A DNA stretch of 7,533 nucleotides, taken from positions 1-7,533 of the forward strand of contig CALPVM020000107.1 in NCBI GenBank assembly GCA_943327015.2, given 5' to 3'. Origin of the DNA: Akkermansia muciniphila. Its GTDB lineage: Bacteria; Pseudomonadota; Gammaproteobacteria; Burkholderiales; Burkholderiaceae_C. Position numbers and translations under genes: made by a program. Of this stretch, positions 1-5,259 are shown piece by piece; positions within the stretch are counted from its first letter, which is position 1, and the number at the start of each line of letters is the position of its first letter. Under the pieces are notes generated by a model. That model was not told the origin of the DNA. It saw only the letters and a list, made by a program, of their open reading frames with translations, and made no database searches.

Positions 1-839
1 GGCTGGGTAAATCGGAGTCGCACTTCAAAGCGTTTGCATTTACCCGTAAATGCACGCAAGTTGCGTAGTTCAAAAAAATGAAACTTACGTGGAAAAGCAA
101 AATACTCTTGCATCAACCCATAGGCGGGCTGGGCATTGGGGGGTTGAGGCAACACATTTTCGTTTTGATCGTAACCTACCTCCGCCCAACTGCCATCAGG
201 CATGGTGCGGGCATAGTCACCCTCAGGAATGATTTGCACCTGCGCTACGTCAGACACCAAAAAATCATACAAGGGCATGGTGCTCATCCAGTCGCCTTGT
301 AAATGGATGCGCAAGCTATCCATTTCCAGTTCTGCAAAATCGGTTTCAGTAGTGCACTCAAAATGCAAGCGCAAACTAACACCACTATCTATCATTGCCT
401 TGTTAACCGTCACAGGCCAGAGCACGGTATCCCAGGCAGTACGGAAACGGCATTGCTGACCGTTACCCGCATTAACATACAAGGCAGTATGACGTGGAAT
501 TTGAAATCCTGACGTCACCTTGCCTTGGGTAGGATCCAAACCGAAACCGGCAATGCTCATAGAAGGCAGAGGCTGCGTCAATGTAGGGCATAAATTATCT
601 AACAATGCCGCTGCAACCTGCGGAAATTCGCGATCCAGATCTTGATGCACCCGCGCAGATAAAAAGGCGACTGATTCAATCAGACGTTCAGTGTGCGGAT
701 CTAAAGACTCTGTGCCATGCAATGAAAGGCGCGATGCCACTTTGGGATAGCGCTTGGCAAAATTGGCGCCCTGATCGCGCAGATACGACAACTCCCGTTT
801 GTAGTATTGTAGTAAGTCGGAATGGACAACTTCTGCCAT
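1..839 (-). CDS. tssF: TssF, type VI secretion baseplate subunit (N-terminal part, cut by window edge)
   Basis: I translated the minus strand from the ATG at 839-837 and found 279 codons open to the left edge with no stop. The protein begins MAEVVHSDLLQYYKRELSYL and continues with GANFAKRYPKVASRL, the typical TssF N-terminus (YY..EL.YLR..G..FA...PK.A.RL). Near residues 247-259 it has QEYFAFPRKFHFF, another strongly conserved TssF stretch. Family members are usually about 600 residues, so a little under half is present. TssF joins TssE, TssG and TssK in the wedge of the cytoplasmic baseplate on which the sheath and tube are built. The start lies two bases after the tssE stop, which implies translational coupling. 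A GGAG sits 10 bases upstream, inside the tssE end. No frameshift is visible. The identification is firm; the C-terminal half cannot be judged. Confidence 0.95.
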   Translation of the reverse strand, partial: MAEVVHSDLLQYYKRELSYLRDQGANFAKRYPKVASRLSLHGTESLDPHTERLIESVAFLSARVHQDLDREFPQVAAALLDNLCPTLTQPLPSMSIAGFGLDPTQGKVTSGFQIPRHTALYVNAGNGQQCRFRTAWDTVLWPVTVNKAMIDSGVSLRLHFECTTETDFAELEMDSLRIHLQGDWMSTMPLYDFLVSDVAQVQIIPEGDYARTMPDGSWAEVGYDQNENVLPQPPNAQPAYGLMQEYFAFPRKFHFFELRNLRAFTGKCKRFEVRLRFTQ

Positions 840-841
840 GA

Positions 842-1300
842 TCAAGCCACTCCAACGCGAGTGGTCTGGCGTTGATCAACTTGCAATTCAAAATTGAGTT
901 GCCTGAGCATCAAGCCAATCGTAACTACGCCACTAATGATAAGCACAACCCCACCTGCAAACTTAGTAGATGCAAAGGCCTTAACTTCGACATGATTTAG
1001 CCTTGGCTCAAAGCATTGAATGGCATGGGTAACTAAGGTCTGCAAAACAGCAAGGTCCGAATCTGACTTGGCCGATAGAGCTGAAATATCAGGCATTCCG
1101 TAATCAAGAGTCGTTCCAGCTTGAGCAATATATTCTGCTACCAACAAGCTGGATCGGGTGTTTAAAAGGCGCGACAAATCCCGCGCAATTGAAGATTGCA
1201 ACTGCTCAGGCGTCAGCAATGGTTCTGTTTTAAAGTTCGTATCTGCCGTCGAAAGACGATCGAACAAAGGAACGAAAGCGCCACGTGTAAGTTCCGACAT
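842..1300 (-). CDS. tssE: TssE, gp25-like T6SS baseplate subunit
   Basis: The 152-residue product from the ATG at 1300 matches the gp25/TssE lysozyme-like baseplate family in size and motifs: PLFDRL near residues 11-16, SIARDLSRLLNTR at 37-49, LDYGMPD at 65-71 and the conserved FEPRL at 97-101, followed by the C-terminal beta-rich part ending LNFELQV. TssE nucleates sheath assembly on the baseplate. It lies between hcp and tssF, the usual order in one common T6SS layout. A GTG at 1321 would add seven residues (MKARFAL), but it has no Shine-Dalgarno sequence and lies within the loop region of a hairpin. The ATG at 1300 gives a family-like N-terminus, although its only purine-rich stretch (AAGG, 1315-1318) is about 14 bases away and base-paired in that hairpin. 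The start therefore remains uncertain. The stop is TGA at 844-842, two bases before tssF. Confidence 0.92.
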   Translation of the reverse strand: MSELTRGAFVPLFDRLSTADTNFKTEPLLTPEQLQSSIARDLSRLLNTRSSLLVAEYIAQAGTTLDYGMPDISALSAKSDSDLAVLQTLVTHAIQCFEPRLNHVEVKAFASTKFAGGVVLIISGVVTIGLMLRQLNFELQVDQRQTTRVGVA

Positions 1301-1309
1301 AAGTGCAAA

Positions 1310-1345
1310 GCGTGCCTTCACGTTAGAGTAAACGCAAAGGCACGC
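1310..1345 (-). promoter_or_regulatory. Strong hairpin between hcp and tssE that would hide the tssE ribosome binding region
   Basis: On the mRNA strand a 5' arm GCGTGCCTT (1345-1337) is followed by its perfect 9-base complement AAGGCACGC (1318-1310). Inside it, after a symmetric 2x2 internal loop, lies a second 4-bp stem (AACG/CGTT) closing a 6-base loop at 1325-1330. The AAGG of the 3' arm is the only Shine-Dalgarno-like sequence before the tssE ATG at 1300, and the alternative GTG start at 1321-1319 is also inside the structure. No U-tract follows, so it does not look like an intrinsic terminator. A role in lowering tssE translation or protecting the 3' end of the hcp message is inference. 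Confidence 0.6.
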
Positions 1346-1357
1346 AAAGATGCCACG

Positions 1358-1846
1358 TTACTTAGGAGCCAAAGCTTTATTTTCTTTAAGATCCCAACCA
1401 AACGGAGATACACCCTTCTTGGTAGAGTCAGCATTTTGCTGCGTAAACTGTGAAGTAATGGAGGTGAAGTTGATGGTAAACGACTCTTGTGGCAAGTCGT
1501 TGCCAGAGGAGCCAGCGGTATTGATGTCTTCAATCATTGCATCGCCCAATACATACACAATGGTATTCATTTGCTTGTCTTGCTCGATACGTGTCACAGA
1601 CACGGTGGCTTCACCCAGCTTGCGGTTACCGGCACATGCTTGCCAGAGACCTGGAGATGAAGAATCCATGACCTTAGAAAAGCTCATGTTAGTAAAGTGT
1701 GGACCATCTGATGTACGGTCAGTATTACCAATAGCTGCAGTCAATGGGTTGGACAAACCATGGCTAAACGAGTCGATCAAAATCTGCTCTTTGTAGCCGT
1801 CTTCAGTACAATTGCCTTTAATAGATGCAATTTTCAAATAAATCAT
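1358..1846 (-). CDS. hcp: Hcp (TssD), T6SS inner-tube protein
   Basis: This 162-residue protein has the Hcp1-family pattern: an N-terminal MIYLKIASIKG strand, a central DSFSHGLSNP segment near residues 25-34, TNMSFSKVMDSSSPGLWQAC at 52-71, and the C-terminal SPFGWDLKENKA near 147-158, which is the family's W.L..NK ending. Hcp forms stacked hexameric rings that fill the TssB/TssC sheath and is expelled on contraction, also carrying small effectors. Length is normal for the family. The ATG at 1846 has a good ribosome binding site, GGAG six bases upstream. It sits 72 bases after tssC and before tssE, so it is the structural Hcp of this apparatus rather than an orphan copy. It has two cysteines, C13 and C71, which not all Hcp proteins have. 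There is no signal peptide, as expected. Confidence 0.95.
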   Translation of the reverse strand: MIYLKIASIKGNCTEDGYKEQILIDSFSHGLSNPLTAAIGNTDRTSDGPHFTNMSFSKVMDSSSPGLWQACAGNRKLGEATVSVTRIEQDKQMNTIVYVLGDAMIEDINTAGSSGNDLPQESFTINFTSITSQFTQQNADSTKKGVSPFGWDLKENKALAPK

Positions 1847-1880
1847 AAATAACTCCGTTTATTTTTTCAATGGGTATGCA

Positions 1881-1899
1881 GGCCGGATAAGTACCGGCC
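1881..1899 (-). promoter_or_regulatory. GC-rich intercistronic hairpin between tssC and hcp
   Basis: A perfect 6-bp inverted repeat, GGCCGG (1881-1886) and CCGGCC (1894-1899), surrounds a 7-base loop in the 72-base gap after the tssC stop. A third copy, GGCCGG at 1922-1927, covers the last tssC codons and could pair with 1894-1899 instead, giving a mutually exclusive stem. No U-run directly follows, so simple termination is unlikely. Protection of the abundant hcp message from 3'-5' decay, or partial read-through control, is possible but is inference. Confidence 0.45.
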
Positions 1900-1918
1900 G
1901 CAATAATCAACAGGCAAA

Positions 1919-3406
1919 TTAGGCCGGTGCAGGCAAATCAGCCACCAAACGAATAGAAGCAGTTAGCTCTTCCATTTGGAAGTGTGGCTTCAAGAAGCAT
2001 GTAGCCTTGTAAGCGCCAGGCTTGCCTGGAACTTCAGTTACATCGACGCGTGCCGCGCTCAAGGGGAAGCGAGCTTTCATTTCCTGAGGCGCTTCTTCAC
2101 TGAGCAACACATAATCAGCAATCCAGTTGTTGAGGAACGACTCGACTTGACCACGGGTTTGGAAGCTACCAACCTTGTCGCGCATCATCACTTTGATGTA
2201 GTGAGCAAAACGTGAAGCGGCCAGCACATAAGGCAGGCGTGACGACAAATTAGCATTAGCATTGGCCGAATCTTGTGTATACACTTTGGGCTTGTTAGCT
2301 GTTTGGCCGCCAAAGAAGGACGCAAAATTAGAACCTTTTGAATTAACGATAGCGATAAAGCCGAGGTCGTTGAGTTCTTTTTCGCGGCGATCCGTAATAA
2401 GCACTTCGGTGGGGCATTTCAATGCAACATCACCTTCGTCAGTTTTAAAGGTGTGTGCAGCCATACCAACCACTTTACCTCCGCCCTCTACGCCACGGAT
2501 GGCCGTAGACCAGCCGTATTTGGAGTATGCATCGGTAATACGCAAACCGAGTTGGTAGGCGGAGTTAGCCCACAGGTATTTGGAGTGGTCTTTGCCATCC
2601 ACATCTTCTTCAAAATTGAAGTTTTCTACCGGATTGGTCTTTGCACCGTACGGCAAGCGAGCTGCATAGCTTGGGAGCACCAAGGACACGTAGCGTGAAT
2701 CTTCAGACTCGCGGAAACCACGCCATGCGGCGAGCTCTGCGCTTTCGAAAATCTTAGACAGGTCGCGCGGCACACCCAACTCCGTGTAAGACTTCATGTC
2801 GAACAGGGCTGGGGCCGCGGCAGCGATAAACGGTGCATGTGCAGCAGCAGCTACTTTGGCAATGCGATCAAGCAACGCCATGTCTTGAGGGTGGCGACCA
2901 AAGGTGTAATCACCAATCAGCACGGAGTAAGGATGGCCACCGAAAGTACCATACTCTTCTTCGTAAATTTTCTTAAACAGAACGCTCATGTCGTGATCGA
3001 CAGCAGACTCGAGGTCTTTGAGTAATTCTTTTTTAGTCACGTTCAGTAAACGCAGTTTCAGGCGTGAGCTGGTGGACGTACCAAATACCATGTCATGCAA
3101 ACCTCTCCAAGAGGCTTCAAGCGCCTGAAAAGCGGGGTCGTGCATGATGGCGTTAAGCTGGTCAGACAAGAGTTTGTCGATCTCAGCAACGCGTTCGTTG
3201 ATCATGGCAACCACGCCCTTGTCGGGGCTGGTTTTCATACCTTCGTCCAGAATTTGCGAGGCAAACTGGCCGATCAATTTTTTAGCATAGGTGCCTTGGG
3301 ATGGCTCTACGGCCATATTACCTTCGACCACAATGCGGTCTAACAGACTCAGTTCACTGTTGACTGTGGTGGACGCTGCGCCACCGGATTCTTCTGTTGT
3401 TGCCAT
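1919..3406 (-). CDS. tssC: TssC (VipB/EvpB), T6SS contractile sheath large subunit
   Basis: The 495-residue length is standard for TssC. Recognisable family segments are DPAFQALEASWRGLHDMV at 90-107, HPYSVLIGDYTFGRHPQDM at 158-176, FRESEDSRYVSLVLP at 231-245, YLWANSAYQLGLRI at 277-290, LPYVLAASRFAHYIKVMMRD at 391-410 and the conserved C-terminus near 471-490 (FLKPHFQMEELTASIRLVAD). Together with TssB it forms the helical sheath around the Hcp tube. The N-terminal LLDRIV segment at 21-26 resembles the VipB helix that the ClpV (TssH) ATPase binds to dismantle contracted sheaths. This suggests a recycled sheath and a clpV elsewhere in the genome. The start at 3406 has only a weak GGTAA-type site upstream. 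The gene follows tssB after 71 bases and precedes hcp. No damage is visible. Confidence 0.98.
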   Translation of the reverse strand: MATTEESGGAASTTVNSELSLLDRIVVEGNMAVEPSQGTYAKKLIGQFASQILDEGMKTSPDKGVVAMINERVAEIDKLLSDQLNAIMHDPAFQALEASWRGLHDMVFGTSTSSRLKLRLLNVTKKELLKDLESAVDHDMSVLFKKIYEEEYGTFGGHPYSVLIGDYTFGRHPQDMALLDRIAKVAAAAHAPFIAAAAPALFDMKSYTELGVPRDLSKIFESAELAAWRGFRESEDSRYVSLVLPSYAARLPYGAKTNPVENFNFEEDVDGKDHSKYLWANSAYQLGLRITDAYSKYGWSTAIRGVEGGGKVVGMAAHTFKTDEGDVALKCPTEVLITDRREKELNDLGFIAIVNSKGSNFASFFGGQTANKPKVYTQDSANANANLSSRLPYVLAASRFAHYIKVMMRDKVGSFQTRGQVESFLNNWIADYVLLSEEAPQEMKARFPLSAARVDVTEVPGKPGAYKATCFLKPHFQMEELTASIRLVADLPAPA

Positions 3407-3421
3407 TTCAATTACCGTTTT

Positions 3422-3452
3422 AAAAAATGAGGGGTGTGCCGAAGCACGAACC
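3422..3452 (-). promoter_or_regulatory. UUCG-capped hairpin with downstream U-run before tssC (possible attenuator)
   Basis: On the mRNA strand a GTGC-UUCG-GCAC hairpin (3447-3436) has a very stable C(UUCG)G tetraloop. It is extended by a further GGT/ACC pairing (3452-3450 with 3435-3433) after a 2-base bulge. Six U residues (3427-3422) come about eight bases after the base of the stem, then the tssC start follows. The gap to the U-run is longer than in a standard intrinsic terminator, so I call it a possible attenuator or stability element only. Confidence 0.4.
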
Positions 3453-3461
3453 GGATGTGTT

Positions 3462-3483
3462 GCTTAACCCTTGGGGTTTAAGC
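3462..3483 (-). promoter_or_regulatory. Hairpin spanning the tssB stop codon
   Basis: The mRNA arms GCTTAAACCC (3483-3474) and GGGTTAAGC (3470-3462) pair over nine base pairs with one bulged A and a 3-base CAA loop. The tssB stop codon TAA (3480-3478) lies in the 5' arm. No U-tract follows. Its position, together with the second hairpin just downstream, suggests an intercistronic element affecting tssB/tssC coupling or RNA processing. That role is inferred. Confidence 0.45.
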
Positions 3484-4002
3484 CGCAGCTGCATCAGCAG
3501 GTGCTTCGGCACCGGCATTGGCTTGGGTTTGTACTGTTTTTAACTCTTCGGTGCTTTGAACGATGTTTTCCAGCAAACTGTCGAGTTCGTCGTTACCGTC
3601 AAGCTTAGCGAGCAGGTCGCGCAGCTGTTGGCGTGCTTCTAGCAACTTGGCCAAACGGGGAACTTGGCTAACAATGGCTTCGGGATGAAAATCTGCAAAC
3701 TCTTTAAAATTGAGTTCAATTTTGAGCTTGCCAGTGCCCTTCATGGTGTCTGGCACAGACAAATCCAGACGTGGAGAGATTTTGGCCATAATGCCATCGA
3801 AATTTTCGCTGTCAATTTCAACCAAACGTCGATCTTTGAGTTTAGGTGGCGCCACTGCAGGCTGTCCAGACAAATCCGCCAACAAGCCCACCACCATGGG
3901 GAGCTCTTTTTTCTCAACGGTGGTGCCGATTTCCACGTCGTATGTAATTTGAACGCGTGGTGGCCGGTTACGACCAACCCAGTTTTGCAAGCTGTCTGAC
4001 AT
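3478..4002 (-). CDS. tssB: TssB (VipA), T6SS contractile sheath small subunit
   Basis: The product is 174 residues, the usual TssB size. The hallmark segments are clear: NRPPRVQITYDVEIG at 12-26, LPMVVGLLADLSG at 34-46, DRRLVEIDSENFDGIMAKI at 57-75, FADFHPEAIVSQVPRLAKLL at 102-121 and LRDLLAKLDGND at 127-138. The last dozen residues are an Ala-rich tail. TssB dimerises with TssC to build the sheath. It is the first gene of the T6SS run here and has the strongest ribosome binding site of the set, with GAGGA ending four bases before the ATG. The 212-base gap upstream therefore probably holds the operon promoter. There is no tssA, tssK or other T6SS gene on its 5' side; an ion-channel gene lies there instead. 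Confidence 0.98.
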   Translation of the reverse strand: MSDSLQNWVGRNRPPRVQITYDVEIGTTVEKKELPMVVGLLADLSGQPAVAPPKLKDRRLVEIDSENFDGIMAKISPRLDLSVPDTMKGTGKLKIELNFKEFADFHPEAIVSQVPRLAKLLEARQQLRDLLAKLDGNDELDSLLENIVQSTEELKTVQTQANAGAEAPADAAAA

Positions 4003-4091
4003 AGGTTCCTCTGTAAAAAATTGGAATTTGAAGTAAGCTTTAGTGACTTAAGACAAAACACGTATGTAAATCACGTTACTCACTATTAGAG

Positions 4092-4120
4092 TTTGTAACC
4101 TATCTCAAGTGACAAATCAA
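4092..4120 (-). promoter_or_regulatory. Weak candidate sigma70 promoter for the T6SS operon
   Basis: Reading the minus strand, TTGATT (4120-4115) and TACAAA (4097-4092) are 17 bases apart, each matching four of six consensus bases. The site lies between the repeated dyad elements and tssB, leaving a leader of about 80 bases. A neighbouring TTGTCA is not better spaced. This is a guess from consensus only; the AT-rich gap offers alternatives. Confidence 0.25.
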
Positions 4121-4144
4121 TACGAAACAGCTTTTTATTTGCAA

Positions 4145-4158
4145 ATAAATCGAATTAC
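4145..4158. repeat. 14-base direct repeat, copy 1 (operator-like dyad)
   Basis: The plus strand reads ATAAATCGAATTAC, identical to copy 2 at 4186-4199 (41 bases start to start). The inner 12 bases TAAATCGAATTA are an imperfect palindrome with five of six symmetric pairs, as in a binding site for a dimeric regulator. The 41-base spacing is close to four helical turns, so two bound proteins would face the same side of the DNA. This copy is nearest to the tssB promoter candidate. Confidence 0.5.
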
Positions 4159-4161
4159 GGC

Positions 4162-4216
4162 AAAAAACCACCTATCTCCGCCTTTATAAATCGAATTACT
4201 CACGCCGGCGGTGGTT
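4162..4216 (-). terminator. Candidate terminator after the ion-channel gene
   Basis: The mRNA arm AACCACC (4216-4210, starting within the TAA stop codon) is complementary to GGTGGTT (4172-4166). That arm merges into a run of six U (4167-4162), the order expected of an intrinsic terminator. A GCC/GGC pairing may extend the stem after a bulge. The weakness is the long loop of up to 37 bases, which contains repeat copy 2, so efficiency is doubtful. Confidence 0.35.
4186..4199. repeat. 14-base direct repeat, copy 2 (operator-like dyad)
   Basis: This is an exact second copy of ATAAATCGAATTAC, 16 bases beyond the stop codon of the ion-channel gene. It sits in the loop of the candidate terminator. 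Outside the 14 bases the flanks of the two copies differ, so this is not a larger duplication. That favours a selected protein-binding site over a copying accident, although two copies are few. Confidence 0.5.
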
Positions 4217-5066
4217 AGGTTTCTTTGCGATGGGTGACATGGTGCAGTAGTTGTTGCGCCTCTTGGCTACCCAAAGCCGCTTCGGCCAGCAAAAATCCGC
4301 CAACATCGCCAATACTGACCACAGCATTGGCACCGGCAGCTTCGAGGTACACCCGCTGATTAGGATCCAACAATTCGGCAATAATTTGTGCTTTAGGATT
4401 GGCTTTGCGTGCCATCAGGCAATTGACTGCGGTGAGCGCATCCGCGTGCTGACGTTCAGCATAATTAGCCAACACAATAATCACCTGAGCCTGATCAAGG
4501 CAAGCGCGTTGCAGCGAATCGCCTCGAATCGGATTACTTGCACGCGTAAAATACACCAAGCCATCATCTACCGGCTTTTGCTCAATGTCCGCCATAACCA
4601 GCATGGGTGTTTTGTGCAGTTTTTTGTCATTGCGAAGGGTAGAAATAATCTGGACTCCCTTTAGGTTCCACCCCATGATGATGATGTGATTTTCGAGTTT
4701 ATGCATTTTGAGTCCCATCTCCATTTTCAATTTATGGTCTATCAGTATTGCTGCAGCCACCGCACATAGCAACGCGGTCAGCAACTTGGAAACAATTAAA
4801 GCGAAGCTTACTACCAGGCGCCCACCCGCTGTAAGTGGCACGACCGCAGCATCTCCAGAGGTTGTCATCGTCACCAACAACACATAAATAGCATCCGCCA
4901 AACTATGGATACGATTATTGACTCCCACTTCGTACTCGTACACCAACACGGCGCAACCCACCCACACCACCAAAAAAAGCACCGTGAGCTCAACAATAAA
5001 CCGTATTCTTGTTATTGACATGAGACGCTTAAACAGCATCACAATCATGTCCAGTTTTGCATCCAT
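4215..5066 (-). CDS. Two-TM ion channel with cytoplasmic RCK/TrkA-N domain and atypical selectivity filter
   Basis: The 283-residue protein starts at the ATG at 5066, seven bases after a clear AGGAG. A TTG two codons earlier is less likely. Membrane helix 1 is about residues 24-44, the pore helix 57-68 (ADAIYVLLVTMT), helix 2 about 82-108, and a Rossmann-type RCK/TrkA-N domain runs from 124 to about 268 (NHIIIMGWNLKG at 126-137, RGDSLQRACLDQAQVIIVLAN at 181-201, AQIIAELLDPNQ at 226-237). This architecture resembles MthK-type and CASTOR/POLLUX-type channels: a gated cation pore in the inner membrane with a ligand-sensing ring. The filter is the odd part. Ungapped alignment places TSGDAA (69-74) where potassium channels have TVGYGD, so potassium selectivity cannot be assumed. 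The gene lies on the same strand as the urt genes and tssB but is separated from them by 197 and 212 bases. It is probably a monocistronic unit. The ion and the ligand are unknown. Confidence 0.85.
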   Translation of the reverse strand: MDAKLDMIVMLFKRLMSITRIRFIVELTVLFLVVWVGCAVLVYEYEVGVNNRIHSLADAIYVLLVTMTTSGDAAVVPLTAGGRLVVSFALIVSKLLTALLCAVAAAILIDHKLKMEMGLKMHKLENHIIIMGWNLKGVQIISTLRNDKKLHKTPMLVMADIEQKPVDDGLVYFTRASNPIRGDSLQRACLDQAQVIIVLANYAERQHADALTAVNCLMARKANPKAQIIAELLDPNQRVYLEAAGANAVVSIGDVGGFLLAEAALGSQEAQQLLHHVTHRKET

Positions 5067-5259
5067 CCTCAATCTCCTGTTTGCTTTTTATTTTCATGCA
5101 AAAAGTGACTTCTTGTGCACTTGGAGATGGATTTATTGCTTGATTTGTCGGCAGTGTTAACCGATCTTTAAATGACTCTTAAATACGGGGTTATGCAGTC
5201 TTCATGACTAAAACATATGTTATCGGCATTTATCTTCACAAAGGCTAGCAAGCCAAAAC
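5067..5259. other. Intergenic gap between urtE and the ion-channel gene
   Basis: I see no gene in these 193 bases. After the urtE stop, a short GGCT-TGCT-AGCC hairpin (near 5243-5254) has only three U after it, too weak to call a terminator. A 10-base perfect palindrome AACATATGTT occupies 5212-5221. A poor promoter-like pair, TTGTGA (5241-5236) and TATGTT (5217-5212) with an 18-base spacer, overlaps it. The end near the channel gene carries its AGGAG ribosome binding site at 5074-5078. Confidence 0.4.

Noticed and set aside
1350..1796. A 148-codon plus-strand reading frame
   Set aside because: It lies almost wholly within hcp on the other strand, has no recognisable family motifs, and hcp is certain.
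3664..3999. A 111-codon plus-strand reading frame opposite tssB
   Set aside because: It is a shadow of tssB, whose conserved motifs are unmistakable; no ribosome binding site or family resemblance is seen.
3741..4061. A 106-codon minus-strand frame extending upstream of tssB
   Set aside because: It overlaps tssB in another frame and its residues match nothing; the tssB frame explains the sequence.
4090..4103. The 14-base string AGTTTGTAACCTAT also occurs at 7160-7173
   Set aside because: The second copy is inside urtC coding sequence and nothing else around the two sites is shared, so chance is the simplest explanation.
4162..4178. Sigma54-like GG...GC element (GG-TGGTTTTTT-GC on the minus strand)
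   Set aside because: The spacing between GG and GC is nine bases rather than the required ten, and the U-run is better explained by the candidate terminator.
5067..5072. A TTG start two codons upstream for the ion channel
   Set aside because: The ATG at 5066 is seven bases from AGGAG, ideal spacing; TTG at 5072 would be too close to it.
5212..5221. Perfect 10-base palindrome AACATATGTT
   Set aside because: A single short AT-rich palindrome is expected by chance in a gap of this composition; it is mentioned only in the gap description.
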